Shown here in pieces: positions 28,668 through 39,332 of a stretch of DNA of 64,000 bases; position 1 is the first letter of the stretch; every line of letters starts with the position of its first letter. The position numbers were made by a program, and so were the translations under genes. This DNA is from Marinibacterium sp. GTDB lineage: Bacteria; Pseudomonadota; Alphaproteobacteria; Rhodobacterales; Rhodobacteraceae. The DNA is taken from the NCBI GenBank assembly GCA_017643305.1, contig JAEPNQ010000003.1:1-64000 (forward strand), read 5' to 3'. The notes below the pieces were generated by a model that was not told the DNA's origin, searched no databases, and saw nothing but the letters and a program-made list of their open reading frames with translations.

Positions 28668-29851
28668 CAGATCACCCCCACAGCACGACCGACATTTTCG
28701 AAGGCGGCCAGCGCACGGTCCAATTCGTCAAACGTGAGCGCCGGGTTCATCTGGGTACGGATCCGGGCTTGCCCCTTGGGGACCACCGGGAAGAAAAAGC
28801 CGCTGACATAGACGCCTTCGTCAAACAGGCGGTTTGCCATGTCTTGCGCCAGCCGGGCATCGCCCAGCATGACCGGGATAATGGGGTGTTCGCCAGGCAG
28901 CAGGTTGAACCCCAGACGTTCCAATCCAGCGCGCCAATATTTCGCGTTTTCAAAGAGTTGTGTGCGTAGATCTATGCCTTCTTCGACCAGCCGGATTGCC
29001 TCAATCCCAGCGGCGGCGATGGCGGGCGGAAGGGAATTGGAAAACAGGTAGGGCCGCGCGCGTTGACGCAGCAGGTCGACAACAGGTTGCGGCCCGGCGA
29101 TGTAGCCGCCTATGGCACCACCCAGCGCCTTGCCCAATGTGCCGGTCAGGATGTCGACCTGTACACCGTAATGATCCGGCGTGCCTGCCCCGCGCGGGCC
29201 CATGAAGCCGGTGGCGTGGCAGTCGTCAACCATGGTGATGGCATCGTAAGTCTGCGCAAGCCTTACGATTTCGGGCAGATTGGCGAGGTATCCGTCCATC
29301 GAAAACACGCCATCTGTAGCAATCATGATATGCCGCGCGCCTGCTTCGCGGGCTTCTTTCAGCTTCGCTTTGAGATCGCCCATATTATTGTTTTCATAGC
29401 GATATCTCTGCGCCTTGGAGAGCCGAATTCCGTCGATAATCGATGCATGGTTCAAGCTGTCAGAAATTACAGCATCTTCGGGGCCCAGGAGCGGTTCGAA
29501 CAGTCCGCCATTCGCGTCGAAACAGGCCGCGAAAAGGATGGCGTCGTCCATCTTGAGAAACTGCGCCAGCCGCGTTTCCAGTTCACGGTGAATATCCTGC
29601 GTTCCACAGATAAACCGTACGCTGGCCATCCCGAAGCCTTTGGGATCAAGAGCATTTTTTGCGGCCCCAATCAGGTCGGGGTGATCGGCCAGCCCAAGGT
29701 AGTTGTTGGCGCAAAGGTTGATGACTTGTCGGTCGTCTAACGTGATTTCACCCCCCTGCGGAGAGGTGATGAGCCGTTCACGTTTATAAAGCCCGTCCGC
29801 ATCGATCTGGCGGAGGGTTTCGGACAGCTGGTTCAGAAATTGCTGTGACAT
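28667..29851 (-). CDS. kbl: Glycine C-acetyltransferase (2-amino-3-ketobutyrate CoA ligase)
   Basis: Cleaves 2-amino-3-ketobutyrate with CoA to glycine and acetyl-CoA, completing threonine breakdown with Tdh. The 394-residue PLP enzyme shows [43 protein letters not shown] and the PLP lysine in [15 protein letters not shown]. It overlaps tdh by one base, so both enzymes are made from one message. Confidence 0.96.
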   Translation of the reverse strand: MSQQFLNQLSETLRQIDADGLYKRERLITSPQGGEITLDDRQVINLCANNYLGLADHPDLIGAAKNALDPKGFGMASVRFICGTQDIHRELETRLAQFLKMDDAILFAACFDANGGLFEPLLGPEDAVISDSLNHASIIDGIRLSKAQRYRYENNNMGDLKAKLKEAREAGARHIMIATDGVFSMDGYLANLPEIVRLAQTYDAITMVDDCHATGFMGPRGAGTPDHYGVQVDILTGTLGKALGGAIGGYIAGPQPVVDLLRQRARPYLFSNSLPPAIAAAGIEAIRLVEEGIDLRTQLFENAKYWRAGLERLGFNLLPGEHPIIPVMLGDARLAQDMANRLFDEGVYVSGFFFPVVPKGQARIRTQMNPALTFDELDRALAAFENVGRAVGVI

Positions 29852-29965
29852 GGCCGGCTCCCTTTAGGTGTAGGCTTTCTGTTATACAAGAATTTTATCC
29901 GCAATACTGGATTTTTAGGTACTGGGCAGTTTCTCAGCCCCCTCCCGACAAAACGCACGGAAAAA

Positions 29966-30532
29966 TCAGGCGTTCTTAACCGTCAGGAAGGCTCGCGCAC
30001 GACTTTCGAGCGCAGTGATGCAATGCGCCACATCCGCTGCATAGCGGGCGGTGCCACCTTCTTCTATCACAGCTATTGCGCTGCCAGAGCGCACCTCAAT
30101 CCGGCCCGAGATCACGATCAGTTGCTCCCGTGTGCCGGCGCGGTGCGGTTGACTATCCAGACGACCGCCCGCTTCGAACCTAATTTCGTAGAGCTCATGC
30201 TGGCCCACTTCTTCCGGGGGCGACAGGATACGGATGCGGCATCCCGCGTCACGATTTTCGATAGTAGGCAAGTCTTTTGCATTCAGCACATCGATGCGGT
30301 CGCCACCGGTTTCGCCATCCAGCAGACCGGCGAAATCCACCTGCAAGGCACGGGTCAGGTTCCACAGCGTCGCAATGGTTGGGGAGCTTTCGCCGCGCTC
30401 GATCTGGCTGACCATGGAACGGGACACGCCAGAAAGTTTGGCCACTGCTTCGAGCGAGAGGCCCTGCGCACGACGCGCCTCTTTCAGGCGAGCAGGAAGC
30501 TTGGACAGGATATCGTCTGTGTTTTCCGTCAT
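29966..30532 (-). CDS. XRE-type HTH regulator with cupin domain
   Basis: A 188-residue transcription factor. The N-terminal helix-turn-helix is RLKEARRAQGLSLEAVAKLSGVSRSMVSQIERGESSPTIATLW, split by a short linker from a C-terminal cupin (ELYEIRFEAGGRLDSQPHRAGTREQLIVISG). It lies upstream of kbl-tdh on the same strand and divergent from the thiolase gene, so it may control either. The ligand is unknown. Confidence 0.9.
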   Translation of the reverse strand: MTENTDDILSKLPARLKEARRAQGLSLEAVAKLSGVSRSMVSQIERGESSPTIATLWNLTRALQVDFAGLLDGETGGDRIDVLNAKDLPTIENRDAGCRIRILSPPEEVGQHELYEIRFEAGGRLDSQPHRAGTREQLIVISGRIEVRSGSAIAVIEEGGTARYAADVAHCITALESRARAFLTVKNA

Positions 30533-30676
30533 GACGGATATGACAACGTATCTGGCAGGGGAAAGTCAACCAGTCTTGGGGGACCGAGCGTCATCCGGTA
30601 GCCGCGCTGTTTGCACCATCTGGCACAATCCCGACCATGCAGGCATATTGCGCGGGAAAACCAGAGGAGTCTCCCC

Positions 30677-31852
30677 ATGTCCGATATCGTCCTTCTCGAC
30701 GGTGCCCGTACTGCCATCGGCACCTTCGGCGGTGCCCTGGCCAGCACGGCCCCCATTGACCTTGCCACCGTTGCGGCCGAATCCGCGATGGAACGATCTG
30801 GGGTGGAACCCGGCCAAATCGGAAATGTCGTATTTGGGCACGTGATCAATACTGAACCGCGCGACATGTACCTGTCGCGGGTTGCCGCGATGCAGGCCGG
30901 CATTCCCGAAGGCACCCCGGCGATGAACGTGAACCGACTGTGCGGGTCAGGCGCGCAGGCCATCGTATCGGCGGTACAATCATTGATGCTCGGCGATGCT
31001 GATTTTGCTCTGGCCGGTGGGGCAGAAAGCATGTCGCGCAGCCCATTCATCATGCCGGCCGCACGGTGGGGTCAGAAGATGGGCGATGTCAAATCGCTGG
31101 ACATGATGTTTGGCGCGCTGAACTGCCCGTTCGGCACCGGTCACATGGGTGTAACGGCAGAAAATGTCGCCAAGGAACACCAGATCACCCGCGAAGATCA
31201 GGATACCTTTGCGCTGACCAGCCAGGACCGCGCCGCGGCAGCAGTTTCCGATGGCCGGTTCGACAGCCAGATCACCGCGGTGCAGGTGAAAGTCAAACGT
31301 GACATGGTCGACTTTGTCACCGATGAGCACCCGAAGGCCACCTCAATGGAGGCGCTGGCCGGGCTGCGCGCGGTGTTCCAGAAGGACGGCACCGTGACTG
31401 CAGGCAACGCCAGCGGTATCAATGACGGCGCCGCAGCGCTGATCTTTGCCCGCGCTGAGGCGGCTGAGGCCGCCGGGCTGAAGCCGAAGGCGCGCGTGCT
31501 GGGCTATGCCCATGCCGGTGTGCGGCCGGAGGTCATGGGTGTTGGCCCGATCCCCGCAGTGCGTAACCTGATGGCCAAGACCGGCCTGACGGCAGAAGAT
31601 TTCGACGTTGTGGAATCGAACGAAGCCTTTGCAGCGCAAGCCATTGCGGTGAACCGTAAGCTGGGTCTGGATCCGGCCAAGGTCAACCCGAATGGCGGCG
31701 CGATTGCACTGGGCCACCCGGTGGGTGCTACCGGTGCGATCATCACAGTCAAGGCACTGTATGAACTGGAGCGCGTCGGCGGGTCCAAAGCGCTGATCAC
31801 CATGTGCATCGGCGGCGGTCAGGGTATCGCGCTGGCTATCGAACGGCTGTAA
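30677..31852 (+). CDS. Acetyl-CoA C-acyltransferase (thiolase)
   Basis: A 391-residue thiolase. The nucleophilic Cys is in NRLCGSGAQAIVSA, the active-site His in NPNGGAIALGHPVGATGA, and the second Cys in TMCIGGGQGIA. It could act in beta-oxidation, acetoacetyl-CoA formation or aromatic catabolism; the next gene, five bases downstream, is an aromatic hydroxylase. ATG 30677 follows AGAGGAG. Confidence 0.93.
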   Translation: MSDIVLLDGARTAIGTFGGALASTAPIDLATVAAESAMERSGVEPGQIGNVVFGHVINTEPRDMYLSRVAAMQAGIPEGTPAMNVNRLCGSGAQAIVSAVQSLMLGDADFALAGGAESMSRSPFIMPAARWGQKMGDVKSLDMMFGALNCPFGTGHMGVTAENVAKEHQITREDQDTFALTSQDRAAAAVSDGRFDSQITAVQVKVKRDMVDFVTDEHPKATSMEALAGLRAVFQKDGTVTAGNASGINDGAAALIFARAEAAEAAGLKPKARVLGYAHAGVRPEVMGVGPIPAVRNLMAKTGLTAEDFDVVESNEAFAAQAIAVNRKLGLDPAKVNPNGGAIALGHPVGATGAIITVKALYELERVGGSKALITMCIGGGQGIALAIERL

Positions 31853-31856
31853 CGCG

Positions 31857-33728
31857 GTGCAGTTCCACCTGAACGGTTTTCGCCCGGGTGATCCTTCGGT
31901 ATCGGACCCGTTGGATCACGCGGCGCGAGGCCCGAACCTGCCGGACACGACCGATGTACTGATCGTCGGGTGCGGTCCCGCGGGGTTGACGCTGGCGGCG
32001 CAGATGTCCGCTTTTGAAGACATTCAGACCGTCATTGTCGATCAGAAGCCGGGACCGTTACAGTTGGGACAGGCCGATGGCGTTGCCGTTCGGTCGATGG
32101 AAATGTTCCAGGCGTTCGGGTTCGCTGATCGCCTGATGAAAGAAGCCTATTGGGTGAACGAAGTCACTTTCTGGAAACCATCGCTCAATGATCCTCGCGT
32201 CATCACACGCACAGGTCGGGCGCAGGATACCGAAGACGGGTTGTCCGAATTTCCACATGTTATTCTGAACCAGGCGCGGGTGCATGATTTCTACCTCGAC
32301 GTCATGCGCCGGTCGGCATCGCGGGCGGAGCCATATTACAGCCGCCAACTGACCGAGCTGACCACCAACTGGGCAGCGGAGTATCCGGTTTGTGCCACTT
32401 TCACAAATCTGGACACGGGGCAGACGGAAACTATCCGCGCAAAATATGCAGTGGGATGTGACGGGGCCCGTAGCGCCGTGCGGCAGGCCATTGGCCAGAG
32501 GCTGGAGGGTGACAGTGACAATGTCGCCTGGGGCGTGATGGATGTGTTGGCGGTGACGGATTTCCCCGACATCCGATTCAAATCGCTGATCCAGTCCGAG
32601 ACAGAAGGCAGCATCGTTCTGATCCCGCGAGAAGGTGGGTATCTGGCGCGGTTCTACATCGAGATGGACAAGCTGCGCCGGGATGAACGGGTGTCGCACC
32701 GCAACATCACGGTGGACCAGTTGATCGAGGCGGCCAACCGGATTTTGCACCCATATGTGCTAGAGGTGAAAGAGGCGGCCTGGTGGTCGGTTTACGAGAT
32801 CGGCCAGCGACTGTGCCCCAAGTTTGACAATGGCACGCCTGAACAATTGCCCAACGTGTTCATCGCTGGAGATGCCTGCCACACGCATAGCCCCAAGGCC
32901 GGGCAAGGCATGAACGTATCCATGCGCGACAGCTTTAACCTCGGTTGGAAGCTGGCAGGTGTCCTGCGCGGGCAGTATCCACGCGATCTGCTGCTTACCT
33001 ATTCAGCAGAACGGCAGGCCGTGGCGCAGATGCTGATTGATTTTGACCGGGAATGGGCGCGGGTGATTGCCGGGAAGGCCGACGTGGCCGACGGCACGTT
33101 CGACGACTATTTCGTGCGCCACCTGCGGTATACCGCCGGAACCACGATCCAATATACGCCATCGCGGCTGACGGATGACGACACGCATCAAGCGCTGGCC
33201 GCCGGGTACCAGATTGGCACGCGGTTCCATTCCGCACCGGTGGTAAGGGCGGCGGATGCCCGGCGGATGGAACTGGGCCATGTTGCGCAGGCTGATGGAC
33301 GCTGGCGGCTTTATGCGTTTGGCGGGGAAGGCGACACTGGTGCGCCGGGCACGCCAATGGCTGCATTATGTGACTGGCTGATGCAGGACCCCGGCTCCCC
33401 AATCGTTCAATATGGCGCACCGGGGGCGGATCCCGATGCGCTGATCGATCTGCGCGCAGTCTTTCGGCAGGGGCATGCGGAACTGGACACGAGCCAATTG
33501 CCTGCGCTTTTGATCCCAGCCAAGGGCAAACTGGGTCTGCGGGATTATGAAAAGGTATTCTGCCCCGATCACACGGCGGACGAGACCATCTTCGACCTGC
33601 GGGGTATCACGCCCTCTGGCTGCATGGTGCTTGTGCGTCCGGACCAGCACATTGCGATGTTGGCGCCTCTGGAGGGCACCGCACGGCTGGGCGCGTTTTT
33701 CGACGGGATCATGCAGGTGCGGGGCTGA
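31857..33728 (+). CDS. mobA: FAD-dependent aromatic monooxygenase, 3-hydroxybenzoate 4-monooxygenase-like
   Basis: A 623-residue flavin hydroxylase of the phenol hydroxylase/MobA group. The N-terminus MQFHLNGFRPGDP, the FAD motif VDxLIVGCGPAGLTLAAQ type (here TDVLIVGCGPAGLTLAAQ), ELGQADG-like QLGQADGVAVRSMEMFQAFGF, CDGARSAVRQAIG and GDACHTHSPKAGQGMN all match the 3-hydroxybenzoate 4-monooxygenase pattern as I know it. The C-terminus is thioredoxin-like, as in this family. Predicted product: protocatechuate. The start is GTG at 31857. Confidence 0.85.
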   Translation: MQFHLNGFRPGDPSVSDPLDHAARGPNLPDTTDVLIVGCGPAGLTLAAQMSAFEDIQTVIVDQKPGPLQLGQADGVAVRSMEMFQAFGFADRLMKEAYWVNEVTFWKPSLNDPRVITRTGRAQDTEDGLSEFPHVILNQARVHDFYLDVMRRSASRAEPYYSRQLTELTTNWAAEYPVCATFTNLDTGQTETIRAKYAVGCDGARSAVRQAIGQRLEGDSDNVAWGVMDVLAVTDFPDIRFKSLIQSETEGSIVLIPREGGYLARFYIEMDKLRRDERVSHRNITVDQLIEAANRILHPYVLEVKEAAWWSVYEIGQRLCPKFDNGTPEQLPNVFIAGDACHTHSPKAGQGMNVSMRDSFNLGWKLAGVLRGQYPRDLLLTYSAERQAVAQMLIDFDREWARVIAGKADVADGTFDDYFVRHLRYTAGTTIQYTPSRLTDDDTHQALAAGYQIGTRFHSAPVVRAADARRMELGHVAQADGRWRLYAFGGEGDTGAPGTPMAALCDWLMQDPGSPIVQYGAPGADPDALIDLRAVFRQGHAELDTSQLPALLIPAKGKLGLRDYEKVFCPDHTADETIFDLRGITPSGCMVLVRPDQHIAMLAPLEGTARLGAFFDGIMQVRG

Positions 33729-33731
33729 GGC

Positions 33732-34718
33732 TTATTCAGCCTTCAGCCGGTCTGCGCGGCGGGCCAGCTTGGAGGCGAGGTTCATGCCGACGCCGGGACG
33801 CGACCACGGGCAGACCGCGATACAGATGGCGCAGCCATTGGTCTGGTTGAAGAACGGCAGGCATTTTTCAAAGTCGACATACCATTTTTCCACGCCCCGA
33901 ACGGTTTGCTTCCGAGGTGAAAGCGCTTCAGGCGGGCAGGCGTCTTCGCAGACCCGGCAGCTGGCGCAGAAATTGTCGATGCCAAATTCGCGGGGGGCGG
34001 TCGTGGGCAGCGGCGCATCAGTCAGCACAGCGGACAGGCGGAAGGACGCACCCATTTCAGGGTTTATGATCGACCCGTGCTTGCCCAATTCGCCAAACCC
34101 ACAGGCCAGCGCTGCCGGGATAAGGGCCAGCGCGCCGGTCATCGGGCCGGTCACGGGTTCAGCCTGCCAACCCTGTTCCCGGATCCACCCAGTGACGGAT
34201 TTGGAGACAGCCGCCGCGCGCCCGTATTGCTGGAGGACTTCCAGCCCGGCCTGAGGCGCGGGCGCGGCTTGGATGTTTTCGTAATCGTGCTGCACGCCCA
34301 GCACCACCACCCTTGGCAGGGTGATTTCATAACCTTCGAACACCCAGTCAGGCTGCATCTCGGCAACACCAACCATTTCGCATTGGCTGGTGGTGACAAA
34401 GCGCTGAAGACCTTCAGTCCAGTCTTCGCCCGACAACGCGCTTTGGTCTGCGGCAACCTCAGGCAAAGGCGCATCGAGGATCTTCTGCCGCGCGGCGCGG
34501 TTGGCGGCAAAGGTCTCATCCCCTGCAGGCTGGCGATAGAAGTAAAGCTGCATTTGCCCGTGCGGGATATCCGCCGGATCGGGCGCCCAATAGACGATTC
34601 GTGGTCGGCGCGGGGTGTCTTCGCCTAGCCCGTTGACGGCATTGCCATCCAAGCCGGGATGCAACGCCATTTGGTCCGGGTCCGGTATAAACGGGCGATG
34701 CGGGTTCCGTTTGGCCAT
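33732..34718 (-). CDS. Reductive dehalogenase-like 4Fe-4S protein
   Basis: A 328-residue cytoplasmic protein (no Tat signal) whose C-terminal part has two iron-sulfur motifs. The first is CASCRVCEDACP (Cys 251, 254, 257, 261); the second is Cys 286 with GCAICIAVCPW (296, 299, 303). The central region (GELGKHGSIINPEMGASFRLSAVLTD) is the B12-binding fold shared by reductive dehalogenases and QueG. It is shorter than respiratory RdhA and lacks the flavin/ferredoxin reductase part of BhbA/NpRdhA-type enzymes. Substrate and redox partner are unknown. It converges on the mobA-like gene, three bases apart. Confidence 0.82.
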   Translation of the reverse strand: MAKRNPHRPFIPDPDQMALHPGLDGNAVNGLGEDTPRRPRIVYWAPDPADIPHGQMQLYFYRQPAGDETFAANRAARQKILDAPLPEVAADQSALSGEDWTEGLQRFVTTSQCEMVGVAEMQPDWVFEGYEITLPRVVVLGVQHDYENIQAAPAPQAGLEVLQQYGRAAAVSKSVTGWIREQGWQAEPVTGPMTGALALIPAALACGFGELGKHGSIINPEMGASFRLSAVLTDAPLPTTAPREFGIDNFCASCRVCEDACPPEALSPRKQTVRGVEKWYVDFEKCLPFFNQTNGCAICIAVCPWSRPGVGMNLASKLARRADRLKAE

Positions 34719-34775
34719 GGCTTAAAACTAGCAAAGCCGGTGCCGTTTGTCTGCACGCCTGTGGGTGCCTCTTGG

Positions 34776-36308
34776 TCAGAAGAGATATTTGATCGCCACC
34801 ATCAACAGCACGGCTACGGTTCCGCCAAACAGAGCACCGCGCAGACGCTCCAGCCGTTTGCGCATCTGGCGGTCGGACTTATTATGTTCGGGCCGGTTCA
34901 GCAACTCTTCGATCAGGTTGGGCAAACGCGGCCCCAGCCGTGACAGGGTCTGGGCCGTCTGGGCCAGATCCTTGAGCACTGAGCGTGGGCCGATGGACTG
35001 GTTGATGTAGTCGGTCACAACCGGGCGGGCGACTTCCCAGATGTTGATATGCGGGTCGAGCGAGCGTGCCACGCCTTCGACCACCACCATAGTGCGCTGC
35101 AGCAGGATCAGTTCGGTCCGGGTTTCCATGCCAAAGCGTTCGGTAACCTCGAACAAATAGCTGAGCAGCCGCGCCATGGAAATCTGGGAGGCGTCCATGC
35201 CAAAAATCGGCTCCCCCACAGCGCGGAGAGCGCGAGCAAACTCATCCACGTCTCGATCGGCGGGGACGTAACCGGCTTCGAAATGCACCTCAGCCACGCG
35301 TTTGTAATCGCGCCGGATGAAGCCGAACAGGATCTGCGCATAGACGCGGCGAGTGTATTCATCGATCTGGCCCATGATCCCGAAATCATAAGCGATGATG
35401 TCCCCATTCATGGCGACCTTGAGGTTGCCCTGGTGCATGTCGGCGTGAAAGAATCCGTCGCGCAGGGCGTGCATGAGGAACAAGGTCAGCACCCGTTCGG
35501 CCAGCGCGCGGCGGTCATGTCCTGCTGCATCCAGTGCGTCGTTATCCCCTAGCGGCAAGCCATCTGCCCAGCCCAGTGTCATCACCCTGCGGGCGGAATG
35601 GGCCCATTTCAGAACGGGGACCTGGAAGCCTTCGTCTTCTGCCGTATTGTTGGCAAATTCTGAGGCGGATGCAGCTTCGACCCGCAGGTCCAGTTCGCCA
35701 CGCACCACGCCGTCGAAATGCGCAATAACATCCATTGGCCGCAGACGCCGCGCGCCGGGGGCGGCCAGTTCGACGATGCGCGCAGCAAGATAGAAGGCAT
35801 CGATATCTTTCTGAAAGGCGCGTTCGATGCCTGGACGCAGGACCTTGACAGCCACCTCTTCACCAGTTTCAGCCAGGGTCGCCTGATGCACCTGTGCGAT
35901 GGACGCAGCAGCAATAGGATCGCTGAACTTGGAAAACAACTCAGACGTGGTCTGGCCCAATTCACTGGCAACCTCAGCGCGGGCAACCTCGACCGGGAAG
36001 GGTGGAAGTTTGTCCTGCAGCACGCGCAGTTGCTGCGCCAATTCATCGCCAACAACGTCGGGACGGGTGGACAGGACCTGGCCAAACTTGATGTAGGCCG
36101 GGCCCAAGGCAGTCAAAGCGCGGGTGGCGGGCGGCATGGACGGATCACCGCGATAGCCCAGCCATTTGAACGGCCAGCCAAGAAGCCGGGCGACTATGCG
36201 CAGGGGCCTGGGCGCGTCAAAGGCATCCAGCACCACGTTCATTGCGCCGGTGCGCTCCAACGTCGCGCCGGTGCGAACCAGACGCCAGATATTGTGCGGG
36301 CCGCGCAT
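34776..36308 (-). CDS. ubiB: Ubiquinone biosynthesis kinase-like protein UbiB
   Basis: ABC1/UbiB family atypical kinase needed for ubiquinone synthesis. The 510 residues contain the KxGQ motif ([14 protein letters not shown]), ASIAQVHQA, the [10 protein letters not shown] lysine, [11 protein letters not shown] and [10 protein letters not shown] (metal-binding DFG-like), and two hydrophobic helices at the C-terminus that anchor it to the membrane. It starts three bases after ubiE. Confidence 0.95.
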   Translation of the reverse strand: MRGPHNIWRLVRTGATLERTGAMNVVLDAFDAPRPLRIVARLLGWPFKWLGYRGDPSMPPATRALTALGPAYIKFGQVLSTRPDVVGDELAQQLRVLQDKLPPFPVEVARAEVASELGQTTSELFSKFSDPIAAASIAQVHQATLAETGEEVAVKVLRPGIERAFQKDIDAFYLAARIVELAAPGARRLRPMDVIAHFDGVVRGELDLRVEAASASEFANNTAEDEGFQVPVLKWAHSARRVMTLGWADGLPLGDNDALDAAGHDRRALAERVLTLFLMHALRDGFFHADMHQGNLKVAMNGDIIAYDFGIMGQIDEYTRRVYAQILFGFIRRDYKRVAEVHFEAGYVPADRDVDEFARALRAVGEPIFGMDASQISMARLLSYLFEVTERFGMETRTELILLQRTMVVVEGVARSLDPHINIWEVARPVVTDYINQSIGPRSVLKDLAQTAQTLSRLGPRLPNLIEELLNRPEHNKSDRQMRKRLERLRGALFGGTVAVLLMVAIKYLF

Positions 36309-36311
36309 GGA

Positions 36312-37064
36312 TCAGAGCTTCCAGCCAGAATGGAGCGCGGCGATGCCCATCGTAAGATTGCGGTATTTGGCGTTGCCAAACCCGGCATCGCGGATCATCG
36401 CCAGGAAGGTATCCTGATCGGGAAAGTTGCGGATGCTTTCAACAAGGTACTGATAGCTGGCACTGTCATTGGCAATCAGTTGGCCCATCCGGGGGATTAC
36501 GTTGAAGCTGTAGAGGTCATAAGCTTTTTGCAGCACCGCGTTGGGCAATTGGCTGAATTCCAGCACCATCAACCGCCCACCGGGTTTCAGCACGCGGTAC
36601 GCTTCGCGCAGGGCATCAGCCGGGCGGGTCACGTTCCGGATGCCAAAGCTGATCGTGTAGACATCAAAGGTATTGTCGTGGAAAGGCAGCGCCATGGCAT
36701 CGCCGACAATCCAATTGAGGCTGTCGGCCATCTGTTCGGCCTCGGCCCGTTTGCGGCCCTCGACCAGCATGGGTTCGGTCAGGTCCAGCACAGTGGCATG
36801 CCCCTGCCCGGCCCGTTTCAGAAACCGAAAGGAAATGTCGCCAGTGCCGCCGGCTACGTCCAGCAAACTTTGTCCGGCACGGGGCGCCAACCAATCCATC
36901 ATCGCATCCTTCCAGATGCGGTGGATCCCGACACTCATCACGTCATTCATCACATCGTATTTGGAGGCGACAGAGTTGAACACCCCCTGCACCCGGCCCG
37001 CCTTGTCTCCTTCAGGAATGGTTTCCGCCCCAAAATGGGTGACTTTGGTGGAGGTATCGGTCAT
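36312..37064 (-). CDS. ubiE: Ubiquinone/menaquinone C-methyltransferase UbiE
   Basis: SAM-dependent C-methylation of the quinone ring. The 250-residue protein shows [18 protein letters not shown], motif [51 protein letters not shown] and [13 protein letters not shown], all UbiE/COQ5 signatures. It forms an operon with ubiB and is divergent from mutM. Confidence 0.96.
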   Translation of the reverse strand: MTDTSTKVTHFGAETIPEGDKAGRVQGVFNSVASKYDVMNDVMSVGIHRIWKDAMMDWLAPRAGQSLLDVAGGTGDISFRFLKRAGQGHATVLDLTEPMLVEGRKRAEAEQMADSLNWIVGDAMALPFHDNTFDVYTISFGIRNVTRPADALREAYRVLKPGGRLMVLEFSQLPNAVLQKAYDLYSFNVIPRMGQLIANDSASYQYLVESIRNFPDQDTFLAMIRDAGFGNAKYRNLTMGIAALHSGWKL

Positions 37065-37148
37065 GAGCTCTTGCCGTTGGATGCGTTACAGATTGTTATA
37101 TGTGTCTTGCGACCACTTACAATGCGCTGCTTTGAACCAGGGGACCGG

Positions 37149-37994
37149 ATGCCTGAACTACCCGAAGTCGAAACCGTTCGCCGGGGTCTGGCCCCTGCGA
37201 TGGAGGGCGCTGTAATTGCCCAGGCCGATGTGAACCGGCCAGATTTGCGTTGGCCTTTCCCGGAGCGGATGGCGGAGCGGCTGACGGGGCGGCGCGTGGC
37301 GCAGTTGGGGCGGCGGTCAAAATACGTGCTGGCGGAGCTTGACGGGGATGAAACCCTGCTGATCCACCTTGGCATGTCTGGCCGCATGACGGTGAGCGGG
37401 GATCCGTTGGGTAAGTTCGTGCATCAACACCCGATGCCGGAAAAACACGACCATGTTGTCCTGCACATGGATAACGGCGTACGCATCACGTTCAACGACC
37501 CCCGCCGGTTCGGAGCGATGGACCTGTTCCCGACGGGTGGCGCCCACAAATTGCTGGACGGGCTGGGGCCGGAACCAATGGGCAATGCTTTCCACGACGA
37601 GTTTCTGGCAGAGCGGTTCGCCGGCAAGAACACCCCGGTCAAAGCGGCCCTGCTGGACCAGCGAATCGTTGCAGGGCTGGGCAACATTTATGTCTGCGAG
37701 GCGCTGTTTCGCGCGGGTATTTCGCCCATTCGAAAGGCTGGGCGAATTTCCGCTTCGCGCCTAACTGTCCTGACGAGGGCCATTCGCGATGTACTGCGGG
37801 ATGCGATTGAAGCGGGGGGCTCTTCGCTGCGGGATTTCCGGCAGGCAGACGGGGAATTGGGCTATTTTCAACACAGTTTCGATGTCTACGGGCGCGAAGG
37901 CCAACCCTGCCACCGGGACGGATGTAACGGCGTCATAAGGCGCATAGTGCAGTCGGGGCGGTCTTCGTTCCTCTGCGGATCATGCCAAAGATAG
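37149..37994 (+). CDS. mutM: Formamidopyrimidine-DNA glycosylase
   Basis: Base-excision repair glycosylase/AP lyase for 8-oxoguanine. The 281-residue protein starts [14 protein letters not shown] with the catalytic Pro2 and Glu3. The conserved Lys lies in [11 protein letters not shown], and the C-terminal zinc finger is PCHRDGCNG...[11 protein letters not shown] 37149 is required by the catalytic Pro2; longer in-frame starts upstream are antisense to ubiE and ubiB. Confidence 0.97.
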   Translation: MPELPEVETVRRGLAPAMEGAVIAQADVNRPDLRWPFPERMAERLTGRRVAQLGRRSKYVLAELDGDETLLIHLGMSGRMTVSGDPLGKFVHQHPMPEKHDHVVLHMDNGVRITFNDPRRFGAMDLFPTGGAHKLLDGLGPEPMGNAFHDEFLAERFAGKNTPVKAALLDQRIVAGLGNIYVCEALFRAGISPIRKAGRISASRLTVLTRAIRDVLRDAIEAGGSSLRDFRQADGELGYFQHSFDVYGREGQPCHRDGCNGVIRRIVQSGRSSFLCGSCQR

Positions 37995-38056
37995 CTTGAA
38001 AGCCGGTTCCGCCGTGGTAAGGGTTCGGTTCGAAACGGAACAGCGAGAGCAAGATC

Positions 38057-38833
38057 ATGGCCTTTGAGACGATCATCGTCGACACAGAAGACCACGTCAC
38101 ACTCATTAAATTGAACCGCCCCGACGCGCTGAACGCGCTCAACACGCAGTTGCTGGGCGAACTTTGCACTGCCCTGGAAGAAGCCGAAGCCAACGAAAAG
38201 GTGCGCTGCATCGTCATCACCGGCTCGGAAAAGGCATTTGCCGCGGGCGCTGACATCAAGCAGATGTCGGAAATGACCTTTGCAGAGGTTTTCAGCATCA
38301 ACCTGTTTGCTGATGCATGCGACCGGATCGATCGGATCCGTAAGCCAATCATTGCGGCGGTGTCGGGCTATGCCCTCGGCGGTGGCTGTGAATTGGCCAT
38401 GACCTGCGATTTCATCATTGCATCCGACACGGCCAAGTTTGGCCAGCCAGAGATCAACTTGGGTGTCATGCCGGGAATGGGCGGCAGCCAGCGGCTGACG
38501 CGTTTTGTCGGTAAGTCCAAGGCGATGGACATGAACCTGACCGGGCGTTTCATGCCGGCGGAAGAAGCGGAACGTGCGGGGCTGGTCAGCCGGATCGTGC
38601 CAGCGAAGAAGCTGATGGAAGAAACCATGGGTGCTGCCCAGAAGATTGCCGAGAAGTCGGCAATTTCGGTTATGGCTACTAAGGAAGCCGTCAACCGCAG
38701 CTATGAGGTCACTCTGGCCGAAGGCATCCGGTTTGAACGTCGCCTGTTCCATTCGCTGTTTGCTACCGAAGACCAAAAGGAAGGTATGGCCGCCTTCCTT
38801 GAAAAGCGCGAGCCGCAATTCCGCGACAAGTAA
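38057..38833 (+). CDS. Enoyl-CoA hydratase
   Basis: A 258-residue crotonase-fold enzyme hydrating trans-2-enoyl-CoA. Seen: [14 protein letters not shown], the oxyanion-hole segment [10 protein letters not shown], and [44 protein letters not shown] with both catalytic Glu positions (ELAM and PEINLG). It is most like the short-chain hydratase of beta-oxidation. It has its own hairpin downstream. Confidence 0.93.
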   Translation: MAFETIIVDTEDHVTLIKLNRPDALNALNTQLLGELCTALEEAEANEKVRCIVITGSEKAFAAGADIKQMSEMTFAEVFSINLFADACDRIDRIRKPIIAAVSGYALGGGCELAMTCDFIIASDTAKFGQPEINLGVMPGMGGSQRLTRFVGKSKAMDMNLTGRFMPAEEAERAGLVSRIVPAKKLMEETMGAAQKIAEKSAISVMATKEAVNRSYEVTLAEGIRFERRLFHSLFATEDQKEGMAAFLEKREPQFRDK

Positions 38834-38841
38834 GCAAAATC

Positions 38842-38866
38842 GGGAAGCCGCAAATTGGGGCTTCCC
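38842..38866 (+). terminator. Hairpin after enoyl-CoA hydratase gene
   Basis: GGGAAGCC (38842-38849) pairs with GGCTTCCC (38859-38866) just past the stop codon. No T run follows, so it may be a weak terminator or a 3' stabilising stem. Confidence 0.45.
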
Positions 38867-39003
38867 AACCATGGTGTGTTGCCGTATACGCCCGCCGATA
38901 ATTGCGCGTGATGCCCGCTAGGCAGGAACACCGGTTTTGAACCCGGTCGTGGGCGATTGACGCACAACTGAACATCATTCGACCCGACGAAAGGGACAAC
39001 ATC

Positions 39004-39267
39004 ATGGCAAACTCTCCGCAGTCCAAAAAACGCGCGCGTCAAAATGAAAAGCGATTCGCCGTCAACAAAGCACGTCGCTCGCGCATCCGCACCTTCCTGC
39101 GTAAGGTCGAAGAAGCCATCGCTTCAGGCGATAAAGATGCGGCATCCGCTGCTCTGCGCGCTGCGCAGCCAGAGATGATGCGCGGCGTCGCCAAGGGAGT
39201 GTTGCACAAGAACACCGCTGCCCGGAAAATGTCCCGCCTGAGCACGCGCGTCAAAGCACTGGGCTAA
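39004..39267 (+). CDS. rpsT: 30S ribosomal protein S20
   Basis: An 87-residue, Lys/Arg/Ala-rich protein binding 16S r[29 protein letters not shown] and the [18 protein letters not shown]-terminus are typical of S20. AAAGGGACAA gives the ribosome site. It precedes dnaA, an order common in Rhodobacterales. Confidence 0.97.
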   Translation: MANSPQSKKRARQNEKRFAVNKARRSRIRTFLRKVEEAIASGDKDAASAALRAAQPEMMRGVAKGVLHKNTAARKMSRLSTRVKALG

Positions 39268-39302
39268 AAGACGACCACCTTCGCCATTTGTGAAGTGAAG
39301 CC

Positions 39303-39332
39303 AAGGCGTTGCTGATAGCGGCGCCTTTTCTT
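39303..39332 (+). terminator. Rho-independent terminator after rpsT
   Basis: AAGGCGTTGC (39303-39312) pairs with GCGGCGCCTT (39318-39327), with two G-U pairs, around the loop TGATA. It is followed by TTCTT. Confidence 0.75.

Noticed and set aside
35718..37148. N-terminal extension of mutM by nearly 480 codons
   Set aside because: The extension is antisense to ubiB and ubiE, and MutM needs its N-terminal proline at residue 2, so ATG 37149 is the start.
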